From positions 1 to 64,000 of the forward strand of contig CALUNA010000006.1 in the NCBI GenBank assembly GCA_944321895.1: a stretch of 64,000 nucleotides of DNA, read 5' to 3'. Positions within the stretch are counted from its first letter, which is position 1, and each line of letters opens with the position of its first letter. The stretch comes from an uncultured Bacteroidales bacterium (GTDB lineage Bacteria; Bacteroidota; Bacteroidia; Bacteroidales; Paludibacteraceae). Of the stretch, positions 54,207 through 64,000 are shown piece after piece. A program made the translations under genes and the position numbers. The notes beneath the pieces were generated by a model that was not told the DNA's origin, did not search any database, and saw only the letters and a list, made by a program, of their open reading frames with translations.

Positions 54207-54953
54207 ATGGATACGGATTTGTTACGGCAAAAGGTTGTTCGTTCAATATTTTCCAAAATAGGGAAAGCCACGAAGGATTATCGGCTTATTGAAGAAGGCG
54301 ACCATATTCTGATTGGCCTTTCCGGAGGAAAAGATTCATTGGCATTGGTCGAATTCCTCGGTGAACGCATGAAAATATTTGTTCCACGATTTCGGCTGAC
54401 GGCAGTGCACGTTTCCATGGAAAATATCGGATACCGTTCCGATTTGGATTATCTGGAAAACTGTTGCGGCCAATATGGCATTCCGTTTATACATCATGTT
54501 ACAAAATTTGATGATAAAGAAACGGAGCACAAGTCGACGTGTTTTTTATGTTCCTGGTACAGGCGCAAGGCTTTGTTTGAAGTTGCGGAAAAAACAGGTT
54601 GCTGCAAAATAGCACTGGGGCATCATAAGGATGATGTGGTGGAGACACTGCTGCTGAACATGATTTTTCAGGGTACATTCGGGACAATGCCTCCCAAACT
54701 GAAAATGGATAAGTTTGACATGACCATTATCAGGCCGCTTTGCCTGGTGAGTGAGGCGGAACTGGCTGGTTTTGCTGCCTTGCGTAACTATCCGCAGCAA
54801 CTTGAAAAATGTCCGTTTGAGAAAGAAAGTGCCCGTAACGACATGAAACAGCTGGTCCAACAAATCAGGTCGATGAATCCGAATGCCAGTGAAAGCATCT
54901 GGCGGGCAATGGAGAATATAAAATCACAGTATTTACCAAATATAAATCAATGA
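54207..54953 (+). CDS. TtcA-like tRNA 2-thiolation protein (PP-loop ATPase)
   Basis: The 248-residue protein has the PP-loop ATP motif SGGKDSLALVEF, a CFLCSWYRRKAL cysteine pair and GHHKDDVVETLLLNMIFQG, matching the TtcA/TtuA family that makes 2-thiocytidine or related tRNA modifications with an iron-sulfur cluster. The ATG at 54207 is chosen because the promoter lies within the longer frame. It overlaps the next gene by 4 bp (ATGA). Confidence 0.85.
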   Translation: MDTDLLRQKVVRSIFSKIGKATKDYRLIEEGDHILIGLSGGKDSLALVEFLGERMKIFVPRFRLTAVHVSMENIGYRSDLDYLENCCGQYGIPFIHHVTKFDDKETEHKSTCFLCSWYRRKALFEVAEKTGCCKIALGHHKDDVVETLLLNMIFQGTFGTMPPKLKMDKFDMTIIRPLCLVSEAELAGFAALRNYPQQLEKCPFEKESARNDMKQLVQQIRSMNPNASESIWRAMENIKSQYLPNINQ

Positions 54954-55318
54954 AAGGTGTAGTTACAGTATTATTATTGATTGTTTCAAACATATTCATG
55001 ACTTTTGCATGGTATGGACATTTGAAACTGAAGGAATTCAAATGGTTCGAGGCACTTCCCCTGATTGCGGTCATTGCCATAAGTTGGGGAATCGCATTCT
55101 TCGAGTATTGTTTTCAGGTGCCGGCAAACCGCATCGGGTTTCGTGAAAACGGAGGCCCTTTCTCTTTGCTCCAGCTGAAAGTTATACAGGAAGTCATAAC
55201 CTTGGTCGTTTTCACGATTTTTTCGACTTTGCTGTTCAAAAACGAAACATTCCGCTGGAACCATTTAATAGGCTTTTTCTTTTTGATACTGGCTGTCTAT
55301 TTTATATTCAGAAAGTAA
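54950..55318 (+). CDS. DUF486 (DMT-like) small membrane protein
   Basis: The 122-residue protein has four hydrophobic segments and the DUF486 pattern SNIFMTFAWYGHLK, WGIAFFEYCFQVPANRIG and LLQLKVIQEVITLVVFTIFS. Function is unknown; the fold is like small multidrug-resistance permeases. The ATG overlaps the preceding stop codon. Confidence 0.88.
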   Translation: MKGVVTVLLLIVSNIFMTFAWYGHLKLKEFKWFEALPLIAVIAISWGIAFFEYCFQVPANRIGFRENGGPFSLLQLKVIQEVITLVVFTIFSTLLFKNETFRWNHLIGFFFLILAVYFIFRK

Positions 55319-55359
55319 GGCAGACAAGTAAACAACGCATGTGAAAAACGACAGAAATC

Positions 55360-56628
55360 ATGAAAGTTTATAAATTCGGTGGCGCATCAGTCCGTTCGGC
55401 GGATGGTGTCCGTAATTTGGCGAATATCCTGTCCATGTCAAAGGACAAGCTGTTTGTAGTTGTTTCCGCCATGGGCAAGACAACCAATGCGTTGGAGGAT
55501 GTCCTGGACAGTTACATGCAGAGCAGGCCTGCGCAGGCCCTTGAGAAAATGGAAACCGTAAAAACATACCATTTGGATATTATCGGACAATTGTTTGCAG
55601 ATGTTCAGGTCGGCAAAAATGCGGTTGAGCCTGTTTTTGCAGAATTGGAAGCCGTGTTGTCGGCTCCTATCGATGCAGAATATGACAAGGCATACGACCG
55701 TATTGTTTCCTACGGTGAACTGATTTCCACACGCATCATTTCCACTTACCTGAACGAGTGCGGCATACAAAACCAGTGGCTGGACATGCGTGCTGTCTTG
55801 CAGACAGACAGCAACTTCAGGGAGGCCAACATCTATATGGAGGAATCAGCGGATCGGTTGCGGCAAGCAATGGACCGGCAACCGGCTGCAATTTATATAG
55901 GCCAGGGATTCATTGGCGGTAATACGCAAGGACATCCGACAACGCTCGGCCGTGAAGGCTCCGACTACACTGCCGCCGTAGTTGCCAACCTGCTGAATGC
56001 CGAGAGCGTAACCATTTGGAAAGATGTGCCGGGGATTCTTAATGCCGACCCGCGTATTTTTCCCGACACGATACATATTCCGGAACTGACCTATTACGAT
56101 GCGGTCGAATTGGCATACAGCGGCGCACAGGTCATCCACCCGAAAACCATCAAACCGCTCGAAAACAAACATATTCCACTGTTCGTAAAACCGTTCGAGC
56201 ATCCGGAGGCATGTGGTTCCGTCATCAAAGCCAGCACAGCACATCCGATTGATGTTCCGGTGCTTATCTTACGGAAAAACCAGATACTGATTACCGTAAG
56301 GCCGCGCGATTTTTCGTTTGTTCTGGAAGATGGGCTTTCTACCATGTTCACCATCCTGCACAAGCACAGGTTGAAAATTTCCCTGATACAAAGTTCGGCC
56401 GTAACCATATCCGTTTGCGTTGACAACACGCGTTATGTGGAAGATGCGCTCAGCGAACTGCACAACAAATTCAAGGTAACGTATAACGACCAATTGGAAT
56501 TGCTGACCATCCGCGGTGTAACGCCTGAAATCATAGCACGTACAACCGGAAACAGGGAGATATTGCTCATGCAAAAAACACGGCGCACGGCACGCTTCTT
56601 AATGAAAAGCCGGACACAGACATGCTGA
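55360..56628 (+). CDS. lysC: Aspartate kinase
   Basis: Aspartate kinase starts the lysine, threonine and methionine pathway. The 422-residue protein has KFGGASVRS (Ala for the usual Thr), the substrate region TLGREGSDYTAA, VTIWKDVPGILNADPR and ELAYSGAQVIHPKT, then an ACT-type regulatory part (ISLIQSSAVTISVCVDN). It is a single-function kinase, without homoserine dehydrogenase. No lysA or asd lies next to it, and I see no leader peptide or lysine riboswitch in the 41-bp gap. Confidence 0.92.
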   Translation: MKVYKFGGASVRSADGVRNLANILSMSKDKLFVVVSAMGKTTNALEDVLDSYMQSRPAQALEKMETVKTYHLDIIGQLFADVQVGKNAVEPVFAELEAVLSAPIDAEYDKAYDRIVSYGELISTRIISTYLNECGIQNQWLDMRAVLQTDSNFREANIYMEESADRLRQAMDRQPAAIYIGQGFIGGNTQGHPTTLGREGSDYTAAVVANLLNAESVTIWKDVPGILNADPRIFPDTIHIPELTYYDAVELAYSGAQVIHPKTIKPLENKHIPLFVKPFEHPEACGSVIKASTAHPIDVPVLILRKNQILITVRPRDFSFVLEDGLSTMFTILHKHRLKISLIQSSAVTISVCVDNTRYVEDALSELHNKFKVTYNDQLELLTIRGVTPEIIARTTGNREILLMQKTRRTARFLMKSRTQTC

Positions 56629-56640
56629 CAAACGCTGATG

Positions 56641-56672
56641 TTTGGCGCTCCGGTTAATTAATGTTATCTTTG
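56641..56672 (+). promoter_or_regulatory. Promoter of the HD-hydrolase gene
   Basis: TTTG at 56641-56644, a 20-bp spacer and TATCTTTG at 56665-56672, a full consensus match, 23 bp before the ATG at 56695. Confidence 0.8.
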
Positions 56673-56694
56673 TGCGCTTTTGATTAAAAGAGGA

Positions 56695-57945
56695 ATGTTA
56701 TCGGTAAACCAACAACCAGTAAAAGATATCAAACGGAAAATCATCAATGACCCCGTGTTTGGTTTTATAAATATTCCGAACGAATTTATTTATGAAATCA
56801 TACAGCATCCGTATTTTCAGCGTCTGAACCGTATCAAACAGTTAGGATTGTCTTTTCTTGTTTATCCGGGTGCAGAGCACACCCGTTTCCTTCATTCGCT
56901 TGGTGCCATGCATTTAATGAACGAGGCCATTTCGCAATTGCGATTGCAAGGTTTGGATATTTCCGACGAAGAATCCGATGCTGCAAAGGCTGCCATTTTG
57001 TTGCATGACATTGGGCATGGCCCATTTTCACATGTATTGGAGAATACATTGGTACAAGGCGTTGACCATGAATCCATTTCGTTGCTTATGCTGGAAAAGA
57101 TAAACGGGGCGTTCAACGGAAAACTGGACAAGGCAATCGCCATTTTTCAGAACAGATACGACAAGCCGTTTCTGCATCAGCTTGTTTCGAGTCAGCTGGA
57201 TGTGGACAGGCTCGACTATTTGTGTCGCGACAGTTTTTTTTGCGGCGTCAGCGAAGGAATGGTCGGGTCCGCACGTATTCTGAAGATGCTGCATGTCAAA
57301 AACGGACGGCTGGTTGTGGAAGCCAAAGGTATTTATTCCATAGAAAAATTCCTGGTTGCACGCAGGCTTATGTATTGGCAAGTTTATCTGCACAAAACCT
57401 CAGTGGCTGCAGAAAAGTTATTGACCAACATACTGAAACGCGCCAAAACACTGGCGTCGCAAAACACCGAACTGTTTTGTTCGCCTGCTTTGCGCTATTT
57501 CCTGTATCAGCATGTCGACAGGGAAAAACTCATGCATTCGGCGGAAGCACTGGAACAGTTTGTCAGGCTGGATGATTCCGATATTATCTGTGCCATTAAA
57601 ACATGGGCGGAACATCCGGATTTTATTCTGTCTACGCTATGCAAGGCATTTGTAAACAGGCAACTGTTTAAGGTTGAGGTCAGGGAACGGCCGTTCGAAC
57701 TTGCAGCAAAAAACATCCGCCTGGAGCAATATGCCACTCATTTCGGAATCAGCAAATCCGATGCTGACTATTTCATCGGCGAAGAGACCGTGAGTACGGA
57801 TACCTATGACCCTAATAATGACCGGATTAATATTCTGTACAAGGACGGAAGCATAAAAGACATAGCCGATGCTTCCGACATGTTGAACATAAACGTATTG
57901 ACAAAAAAAGTGGAAAAATATTATTTTTGTTATTACAAGATATGA
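56695..57945 (+). CDS. HD-domain phosphohydrolase, SAMHD1/dGTPase-like
   Basis: The 416-residue protein has the HD metal site as AEHTRFLHSLGAMHL, LLHDIGHGPFSHV and DVDRLDYLCRDSFFCG, in the order of dNTP triphosphohydrolases. It probably cleaves dNTPs or related nucleotides in the cytoplasm. The ATG at 56695 follows AGAGGA. In Bacteroidota this gene is often found just before lpxD, as here (98 bp). Confidence 0.85.
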   Translation: MLSVNQQPVKDIKRKIINDPVFGFINIPNEFIYEIIQHPYFQRLNRIKQLGLSFLVYPGAEHTRFLHSLGAMHLMNEAISQLRLQGLDISDEESDAAKAAILLHDIGHGPFSHVLENTLVQGVDHESISLLMLEKINGAFNGKLDKAIAIFQNRYDKPFLHQLVSSQLDVDRLDYLCRDSFFCGVSEGMVGSARILKMLHVKNGRLVVEAKGIYSIEKFLVARRLMYWQVYLHKTSVAAEKLLTNILKRAKTLASQNTELFCSPALRYFLYQHVDREKLMHSAEALEQFVRLDDSDIICAIKTWAEHPDFILSTLCKAFVNRQLFKVEVRERPFELAAKNIRLEQYATHFGISKSDADYFIGEETVSTDTYDPNNDRINILYKDGSIKDIADASDMLNINVLTKKVEKYYFCYYKI

Positions 57946-58043
57946 AAAAACAGAGAGGATTAAATCAAAAAAGTCGATGAACATGGAATAACATTCGTTT
58001 GTTTAAAAATAGTTTATTACTTTTGTCACCTAATTTTATTCTT

Positions 58044-59087
58044 ATGGAATTTACAGCCCAACAGATAGCAGATTTTCTGCATGGAGTAGTAGAAGGTAAC
58101 CCGAATGAGCCAATAAGCAATTTTGCCCGCATCGAGGAAGGACACAAAGGTGCGATTACCTTTTTAGCCAATCCGAAATATACACATTACATATACGAGA
58201 CCAAAGCAAGCGTTGTTCTGGTAAACAAGGATTTTAAACCGGACAAGCCAGTCCGGGCAACCATGATCCGCGTGGAAAATGCTTATGAATGTTTGGCCAA
58301 ATTGTTGCAGTTTGCGGAATCCCAGAAAAAAGTGAAAACAGGCATTTCTTCCCTGGCCTGTATTTCGGAAACCGCAAAAATAGGAGCTAACGTGTACATT
58401 GCACCATTTGTGTATATAGGAGAGCGTGTTACCATCGGCGATAACACACGTATTTACCCGCATGTGTTCATAGACGACGATACGCACATAGGGTCAGATT
58501 GCAAATTGTTTGCAGGCGTCAAAGTACATGACCGTTCGCAAATAGGCAACCGTTGCATATTGCAGGCAGGTGCGGTTATCGGTTCCGATGGATTCGGCTT
58601 TTCGCCGACAGGGGATGGCACTTACGACAAAATTCCTCAAAGCGGAAATGTTGTTCTGGAAGATGATGTTGAAATCCAGGCAAACACGACTGTCGACCGC
58701 GCAACAATAGGCAGTACTGTCATACACAAAGGCGTCAAGCTGGATAACCTGATACAGGTTGCGCACAATGTGGAAATAGGTGAAAACACCGTCATTGCGG
58801 CGCAGACCGGAATAGCAGGTTCAACCAAAATAGGAAAGGGTTGCGTTGTTGCCGGACAGGTCGGTTTTGCCGGCCATATTACCATTGGAGACAACAACAG
58901 CTTTGGCGCACAGACAGGTATCCCGAATCACATCAAGACAACCGGACAAATTTACCAGGGATATCCGGCCCTTCCCATTTCAACCTTCCGCCGTTCGTCC
59001 ATTGTGTTCAAGAATCTGGCAGACTTGCAGAAAACCGTTTTTGAACTGCAAAAGCAGCTTGCGGAATTACAAGCTAAAAACAGCTAA
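58044..59087 (+). CDS. lpxD: UDP-3-O-acylglucosamine N-acyltransferase
   Basis: LpxD adds the second acyl chain in lipid A synthesis. The 347-residue protein has an N-terminal uridine-binding domain ([32 protein letters not shown]), a left-handed beta-helix of hexapeptide repeats ([20 protein letters not shown]) with the catalytic histidine in QVAHNVEIG, and a C-terminal helix. The ATG at 58044 begins the domain; a -7 TACTTTTG lies at 58018-58025. It leads the lpxD-lpxC/fabZ-lpxA cluster. Confidence 0.95.
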   Translation: MEFTAQQIADFLHGVVEGNPNEPISNFARIEEGHKGAITFLANPKYTHYIYETKASVVLVNKDFKPDKPVRATMIRVENAYECLAKLLQFAESQKKVKTGISSLACISETAKIGANVYIAPFVYIGERVTIGDNTRIYPHVFIDDDTHIGSDCKLFAGVKVHDRSQIGNRCILQAGAVIGSDGFGFSPTGDGTYDKIPQSGNVVLEDDVEIQANTTVDRATIGSTVIHKGVKLDNLIQVAHNVEIGENTVIAAQTGIAGSTKIGKGCVVAGQVGFAGHITIGDNNSFGAQTGIPNHIKTTGQIYQGYPALPISTFRRSSIVFKNLADLQKTVFELQKQLAELQAKNS

Positions 59088-59099
59088 TCAAATCAATAT

Positions 59100-60479
59100 A
59101 TGAAACAGCGAACAATACAAGAAGCATTTACACTTGAAGGCATTGGCCTGCACACCGGCCTGCCCATAAAATTGACATTTCTTCCCGCAGAAGTAAATAG
59201 TGGTATTTGTGTTAAACGCATTGACTTGCCGGACCAGCCTTGTTATGAACTTACGGCAGATCTTGTGACGGCGACACAGCGCGGCACGGTGTTGCAGAAA
59301 AATGAATGGAAAATCAGCACGGTAGAACACGCAATGGCCGCCTTGTCGGCAGCTGACATAGACAACTGTCTGATAGAGGTCAATGCACCGGAATTTCCCA
59401 TTATGGATGGTAGCGCCAAGCCTTTTATGGATGGCTTGCAACGGGTTGGAATTCAGGAACAGGCGGCTGACCGCGATGTCTTTGTCGTGCGCAAGCGCAT
59501 AGAATACGTTTCGCCGGATGGTAATTCAAGAGTCATTATTCTGCCGGATGATCATTTCAGTCTGGATGTACATATCAGTTATCCATCGCCAATCTTGAGC
59601 AACCAGTATGCTACGCTGGAACACAAAGAAGATTTTGCAAAAGAAATAGCAAGCGCGCGCACTTTTGTCTTTGTCCGTGAGATAGAACCACTTCTTGAAG
59701 CAAACCTGATTAAGGGAGGTGACCTGCAAAACGCCATCGTCATTTATGACAAACTGCTCCCGCAGGAAAAAATAGACCAGATAGCTGAAAAGATGAAGCA
59801 GCCCACAGTGCCGGCCGACCGTTTGGGATATCTTTGCGGTCAACTGACCCACGACAATGAGCCGGCCCGACACAAACTGCTCGATGTCATGGGCGACCTC
59901 ATGCTTATTGGCAAACCCATACAAGGACGTGTTATTGCTTATTGTCCCGGGCATAAGACAAATACCGAATTTGCCAAGATATTGCGCAAGCAACTCAAGC
60001 ATCAGGAAGTGCAGGCACCTGTCTATGATGACAGTGTTCCGCCTATTTACGACATAAACCAGATAAAAAGACTGTTGCCTCATCGGTATCCGTTTTTGCT
60101 GGTGGACAAAATCGTATCCATATCGGACAAAGTCATTGTGGGTGTCAAGAATGTAACGACCAATGAACCTTTCTTTCAGGGGCATTTTCCGCAAGAGCCG
60201 GTCATGCCCGGTGTGCTGCTTGTTGAGGCCATGGCTCAGACGGCAGGTATATTGGTTCTGCATGACAAAGAAGATCCGGAAAGGTACAGTACTTATTTCC
60301 TGAAAATAGACAATGTCAAGTTCCGGCATAAGGTCGTTCCCGGCGATACGCTTGTTTTCCGGCTGGAATTCATGTCGGAAATAAGGAGAGGACTGGCAAA
60401 CGTAAAAGGCTACTGTTTTGTTGGCGGTCAAATTACAACCGAAGCTGAATTTGTGGCACAGATTATAAAAAACAAATAA
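59100..60479 (+). CDS. lpxC/fabZ: LpxC-FabZ bifunctional protein
   Basis: Residues about 1-300 are LpxC, the zinc deacetylase that commits lipid A synthesis (FTLEGIGLHTG, STVEHAMAALS, the zinc histidines in EHAM and RHKLLDVMGDL). Residues about 310-459 are FabZ, the 3-hydroxyacyl-ACP dehydratase (LLPHRYPFLLVDKI, FFQGHFPQEPVMPGVLLVEAMAQT). The fusion is characteristic of Bacteroidota and ties lipid A and fatty acid synthesis. It starts 12 bp after lpxD. Confidence 0.95.
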   Translation: MKQRTIQEAFTLEGIGLHTGLPIKLTFLPAEVNSGICVKRIDLPDQPCYELTADLVTATQRGTVLQKNEWKISTVEHAMAALSAADIDNCLIEVNAPEFPIMDGSAKPFMDGLQRVGIQEQAADRDVFVVRKRIEYVSPDGNSRVIILPDDHFSLDVHISYPSPILSNQYATLEHKEDFAKEIASARTFVFVREIEPLLEANLIKGGDLQNAIVIYDKLLPQEKIDQIAEKMKQPTVPADRLGYLCGQLTHDNEPARHKLLDVMGDLMLIGKPIQGRVIAYCPGHKTNTEFAKILRKQLKHQEVQAPVYDDSVPPIYDINQIKRLLPHRYPFLLVDKIVSISDKVIVGVKNVTTNEPFFQGHFPQEPVMPGVLLVEAMAQTAGILVLHDKEDPERYSTYFLKIDNVKFRHKVVPGDTLVFRLEFMSEIRRGLANVKGYCFVGGQITTEAEFVAQIIKNK

Positions 60480-60522
60480 ATTCAAACACATATCTGAACG
60501 GATTTAAACCTAACAAAAGAAA

Positions 60523-61302
60523 ATGAAACAACCATTAGCCTACATCCATCCGGATGCAAAAATAGCTCCGACAGTAGTCATTGAACCCTTCGTGAGCATA
60601 GACAAGAATGTGATTATCGGCGAAGGCACCCGTATCGGCTCTAATGTAACCATTATGGAAGGCGTACGTATCGGGAAAAATTGCACGATTTTTCCGGGCG
60701 CAGTTATTGGCGCGATTCCGCAGGACCTGAAATTTCGCGGTGAGGAAACGCTTGCCATCATAGGTGACAACACGACCATACGCGAGTTTGTGACCGTTAA
60801 CCGCGGTACGGCCTCGAAAGGCAAAACTGTGGTAGGGGACAATTGTCTGATTATGGCATATTGCCACATTGCCCATGATTGCGTTGTCGGCAATAATGTC
60901 ATCATATCCAATGCCACACAATTGGCGGGTGAAGTTGTGATTGATGATTATGCCGTAATCGGTGGAGGTTCCCTGGTACATCAATTCACACATATCGGTT
61001 CGCATGTCATGTTGCAAGGGGGCTCACGGGTAACCAAGGATGTGCCTCCATATGTAAAAGCCGGACGTGAGCCGCTTTCTTATGCCGGTGTAAACTCCAT
61101 AGGCTTGCGGAGAAGGGGCTATACGAACGAACAGATACGGGACATTCAAGACATTTTCCGATATATCTATCAAATGGGCATGAACACAAGCCATGCCATA
61201 GAACGTGTAGAGGCGGAATTGCCTGCCAGCAAGGAACGTGATGAGATTATCCTGTTTGTACGCAACAGTCCGCGCGGCATTATCAAGGGATATTTTGAGT
61301 AA
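60523..61302 (+). CDS. lpxA: UDP-N-acetylglucosamine acyltransferase
   Basis: LpxA adds the first acyl chain to UDP-GlcNAc. The 259-residue protein is a beta-helix of hexapeptide repeats (IGEGTRIGSNVTIMEGVRIG) with the catalytic histidine in MAYCHIAHDCVVGNN, GGGSLVHQFTHIG and a C-terminal helical bundle (GVNSIGLRRRGYTNEQI). It is last in the lipid A cluster, 43 bp after lpxC/fabZ. Confidence 0.95.
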   Translation: MKQPLAYIHPDAKIAPTVVIEPFVSIDKNVIIGEGTRIGSNVTIMEGVRIGKNCTIFPGAVIGAIPQDLKFRGEETLAIIGDNTTIREFVTVNRGTASKGKTVVGDNCLIMAYCHIAHDCVVGNNVIISNATQLAGEVVIDDYAVIGGGSLVHQFTHIGSHVMLQGGSRVTKDVPPYVKAGREPLSYAGVNSIGLRRRGYTNEQIRDIQDIFRYIYQMGMNTSHAIERVEAELPASKERDEIILFVRNSPRGIIKGYFE

Positions 61303-61320
61303 CACGATTGCATTGATGAC

Positions 61321-61359
61321 AAGAATCCTTCCGGAATGTTTTCCGGAAGGATTCTTTTT
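61321..61359 (+). terminator. Terminator of the lpx operon
   Basis: A perfect 16-bp stem (61321-61336 with 61341-61356) has a 4-nt loop and a T-rich end, 18 bp after lpxA. Confidence 0.9.
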
Positions 61360-61383
61360 ATGATTATAGCCGGGAAACGGCAG

Positions 61384-62541
61384 TCATGGCAAGTGCCGTA
61401 CAAAGACGAATTCATGTTCCGGCATTAGTTCCGGATAAAATACCTTGATCATGTCGGCCAATATCCAGTCCGGATGTACGATTCCTGTTTCCCAGAAATC
61501 ATTTCCTCCTGTCGGTGTCGTACGAGCGTTGAAGTTATAGACTTTTTTGTCTTTATAGGCTTTGAACAAGGTGTGTTTGGCATCCATTGCAGCCAGTTCA
61601 TCCATTGTGTTTGCCGGACTTCCGACCCACACATCTGCATCCGAGAAGTTTTTCAGTACGGTTTCTATTCCCAGCGGCAGACTACCGGCTGTCGTGTCGG
61701 ATGCATAAAAATAGTTGGCCCCGGCATCCGCAAACAGACCTCCCATATATCCCTTTCCGGATGGCATATACCACGTTCCTCTGAAATTGCCGCCGCTCAT
61801 TACAGTCGGTTTTTCTTTGATGGAAGAAACGGATGTGCGCAAGCTGTCATAACAGTATTGGATTTTGGTAAACAGGCTGTCGGCCAGTGTTTCACGGTCA
61901 TAAAAGGCTGCCATGAATTTCAACCATTCGGCCCGTGCCAGCAGGCTGTTTTCCATCCATTCCAGGGTGGATACGACCGGAATGTGCATGCGTTTCAGTT
62001 GGGTGGAATACGCCCCGCTCTGGTTGTAGCCGCTCATCATGACGATGTCCGGGCGCAAGGCCATGGTTTTTTCTCCATTGACAGCCATGGCATCACCCAG
62101 ATTGGCCAGCATGCCGTTGGCACATGATTGCCGTACCCGTTCGTTATATATAAGTTCCGGAGAACATACGCCGGCAAGGCTTTCCAAACAGCCTATGGCA
62201 TCCAGCAGGCCTATATGGGTGCATGATGTGGCAACCATGCGTTTTACCGGAATATGGATTCGAATGCCATCGTTGGGTGTAGGGCAGGAGTCGTTGTATA
62301 CAAGGTAGTAGCATTCCAGTATCTCGTGTTGCTTCCAGGGGTTATAAACGGTTATTTTTTTATAATCGTCTGTGTAAAAAATCGAGAATCCCGTTGCGTG
62401 TGACAAATGCAACGTGTCGCCTGCAACATGTGTGTCGGCAGCCGTGGATGTCGTGTGGTTGCATGATACGGACAGGCAACACAGGACCAGGGCTACAATT
62501 GGCCAAACAAAGACATGCAAGGGGATATTACAAACTTTCAT
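61384..62541 (-). CDS. Metal-chelate/cobalamin-type ABC transporter substrate-binding lipoprotein
   Basis: The 385-residue protein has a lipoprotein signal ([13 protein letters not shown]) and a class III binding-protein fold: [63 protein letters not shown] and [22 protein letters not shown]. Relatives bind siderophores, heme or cobalamin. No permease or ATPase gene is adjacent. It overlaps engB by 14 bp on the same strand, so it is translated from the engB transcript. Confidence 0.85.
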   Translation of the reverse strand: MKVCNIPLHVFVWPIVALVLCCLSVSCNHTTSTAADTHVAGDTLHLSHATGFSIFYTDDYKKITVYNPWKQHEILECYYLVYNDSCPTPNDGIRIHIPVKRMVATSCTHIGLLDAIGCLESLAGVCSPELIYNERVRQSCANGMLANLGDAMAVNGEKTMALRPDIVMMSGYNQSGAYSTQLKRMHIPVVSTLEWMENSLLARAEWLKFMAAFYDRETLADSLFTKIQYCYDSLRTSVSSIKEKPTVMSGGNFRGTWYMPSGKGYMGGLFADAGANYFYASDTTAGSLPLGIETVLKNFSDADVWVGSPANTMDELAAMDAKHTLFKAYKDKKVYNFNARTTPTGGNDFWETGIVHPDWILADMIKVFYPELMPEHEFVFVRHLP

Positions 62542-63121
62542 TTATTTGTTCTATGTAGTCAAGTAATTCGTTTTTACCGGTTTTTTCTTCACTTGATGTA
62601 ACGAAGAAAGGGGGCATTTCTTCCCAGGTTTCCAACATTTTATTCTGATAGGACTGGATGTTTTCGCGTAGTCTGGCAGGACCAAGTTTGTCGGATTTGG
62701 TAAACACAATGGCAAAAGGCACTCCATTTTCACCCAGCCATTCCATGAATTCCAGGTCGATTTGTTGCGGTTCGTGACGTGAATCGATTAGTACGAATAA
62801 CGATGTGAGTTGTTCACGCTCAAGTATATAGTCTTCTATTATTTTTCGCAGTTTTTCACGGGCGGATTTTCCGGCCGATGCATAGCCGTAGCCGGGTAAA
62901 TCTACCAGGAACCAGGAATCGTTTATCAGGAAATGGTTTATCAGCAAGGTTTTGCCTGGTTTGGCAGAGGCTTTGGCCAGATCCTTTCGGTTGCAAAGCA
63001 TGTTTATCAAAGATGATTTGCCCACGTTGGAACGGCCTATAAAAGCGTATTCGGGCAAATTGCCAGCCGGGCATTTGGTTACATCCGAATTGGATATTAC
63101 AAATTGAGCCGTTTTAATCAT
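62528..63121 (-). CDS. engB: Ribosome biogenesis GTPase EngB/YsxC
   Basis: EngB is a GTPase needed for 50S assembly. The 197-residue protein has P-loop [12 protein letters not shown] near residue 30, G3 DLPGYGYA, G4 TKSDK and a closing VTSSEEKTG. Length is normal. The ATG at 63121 was chosen over 63181 because it begins the conserved domain and avoids overlapping the upstream gene. Confidence 0.95.
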   Translation of the reverse strand: MIKTAQFVISNSDVTKCPAGNLPEYAFIGRSNVGKSSLINMLCNRKDLAKASAKPGKTLLINHFLINDSWFLVDLPGYGYASAGKSAREKLRKIIEDYILEREQLTSLFVLIDSRHEPQQIDLEFMEWLGENGVPFAIVFTKSDKLGPARLRENIQSYQNKMLETWEEMPPFFVTSSEEKTGKNELLDYIEQINESL

Positions 63122-63134
63122 GATTGTGTCTGTT

Positions 63135-64000
63135 TTATTGATGTTGAATATTTTTGCGACTTGCCAGCCATAGTCCGGCAAAAGTAAGCATTCCGTTCAG
63201 CATGAGCAACTCGTAGCCGAAAGTATAATTCCAGCAGTGTCTTGTCAGGTAGTTCAAAAGATAGCACATCAGAGGAGCGGCAATGGCTATATACGGTATC
63301 CACTTGTCGTTGGTTTGCCGCTTGGTCAGCAAGCCGAAGGCGTACATGCCCAGCAGAGGACCGTATGTATAGCCCACAAGGACAAAGATGGCATTTATGA
63401 CGCTGGTGTTGTTCAATGCCTTGAACAGCATGATGATTGCCGCAAAAGCCGCAGATATGCCAATGTGGATAAGCATGCGGCTCCGTTTGGCTTTGGTCTT
63501 GTCTGTTTCGTCTATGTGCAGTATGTCTACGGCAAATGATGTTGTCAAGGCGGCCAGGGCTGAGTCTGCGCTTGAAAAGGCCGCAGCGACGATACCTGTA
63601 GCGAATAAAACGGGAACCCAGCCGCCCAGGTGATAGACGGCTAACTCAGGAAGTATGTTGTCGGACATTGCCGGCAACGGAATCTGTTGCTGTTGTGCAT
63701 AGACCAGCAGCAAGGCACCCAGAAATAAGAACAGCAAATTTACGGGTATGAACGAAAAGCCGTACCAATACATGTTTTTTTGTGCGTCTTTCAAATTCCG
63801 GCACGTCAGATTTTTCTGCATCATGTCCTGGTCCAGGCCTGTCATTACGATTACAATGAAAATTCCGCTGAAAAATTGTTTGAAGAAATTTTGCTTGCCG
63901 CGCCAGTCATCAAACACGAAAATCCGGTCATAGCCATTTGTCCGGATGGTATCGATAATCTGCTCCATAGGCATGTCGATGGCTTTGACCGCATTGATGA
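63135..64000 (-). CDS. Sodium:solute symporter, partial (5' end beyond the window)
   Basis: The visible 288 codons are the C-terminal part of an SSS-family transporter: [40 protein letters not shown] and about seven hydrophobic segments. The frame stays open to the window edge, so the N-terminal half is missing. SSS proteins import sugars, vitamins, amino acids or sialic acid with sodium; the substrate is not clear. It lies 13 bp upstream of engB. Confidence 0.85.
   Translation of the reverse strand, partial: INAVKAIDMPMEQIIDTIRTNGYDRIFVFDDWRGKQNFFKQFFSGIFIVIVMTGLDQDMMQKNLTCRNLKDAQKNMYWYGFSFIPVNLLFLFLGALLLVYAQQQQIPLPAMSDNILPELAVYHLGGWVPVLFATGIVAAAFSSADSALAALTTSFAVDILHIDETDKTKAKRSRMLIHIGISAAFAAIIMLFKALNNTSVINAIFVLVGYTYGPLLGMYAFGLLTKRQTNDKWIPYIAIAAPLMCYLLNYLTRHCWNYTFGYELLMLNGMLTFAGLWLASRKNIQHQ

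Noticed and set aside
55319..55359. Possible leader peptide or lysine riboswitch before lysC
   Set aside because: The gap is only 41 bp and holds neither a hairpin nor a lysine-rich frame.

Overview
This window comes from a member of the Bacteroidota, most likely the order Bacteroidales. The evidence is a SusC/SusD pair, many promoters of the TTTG-(19-20)-TAnnTTTG type, an LpxC-FabZ fusion, lipoprotein signals typical of the phylum, and a secreted protease ending in a type IX secretion sorting domain. That last feature argues against a typical gut Bacteroides sensu stricto, but I cannot name a genus. Most of the window is ordinary chromosome. I see no prophage, CRISPR array or intact insertion sequence.

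Layout. 1-1.4 kb: a tRNA-Gly(CCC), a 21-bp perfect palindrome and an orphan radical SAM/SPASM gene. 1.5-5.5 kb: a TPR/OmpA-like lipoprotein and a heparinase-like lyase. 5.6-7.6 kb: a queuosine operon (yhhQ-queC-queF) with a probable preQ1-type leader over the first ribosome binding site. 7.7-10.8 kb: a DUF2141 protein and a BACON-containing serine protease exported by the type IX system. 10.9-17 kb: tcdA, purM, an M13 peptidase, an HD protein and sufS. 16.7-21 kb: surface-glycan genes that look more AT-rich by eye. 21-24.4 kb: DUF389, tdk and an AI-2E-type permease. 24.5-33 kb: a pectin-type utilization locus (susC, susD, two PL1 lyases). 33.4-45.2 kb: DUF4301, a LacI regulator with a GH65 enzyme, recJ, nadB, Dabb, HAD and OPT genes. 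45.3-48.7 kb: an aromatic amino acid operon (pheA, aminotransferase, DAHP synthase-chorismate mutase). 48.8-53.1 kb: relA, a pilin-like protein, DUF3822 and rsmD. 53.1-53.9 kb: SRP RNA and three tRNAs. 54-61.4 kb: a TtcA-like gene, DUF486, lysC, an HD hydrolase and the lipid A genes lpxD-lpxC/fabZ-lpxA. 61.4-64 kb: a metal-chelate binding protein, engB and a truncated sodium:solute symporter.

The most interesting signal is upstream of pheA. A 17-codon open reading frame encodes MNWKFYAYYFFYFYFKR, in which ten residues are Phe or Tyr. Its stop codon touches a GAGCAGG segment that can pair with the 5' arm of a strong intrinsic terminator placed just before pheA. All parts of a classical ribosome-mediated Phe/Tyr transcription attenuator are present, behind a Bacteroidota-type promoter. 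Second is a preQ1-I-like leader directly upstream of yhhQ. Third is a GH65 phosphorylase-like protein with leucine at the position of the catalytic glutamate. Function assignments come from motif recognition alone; no database search was run.
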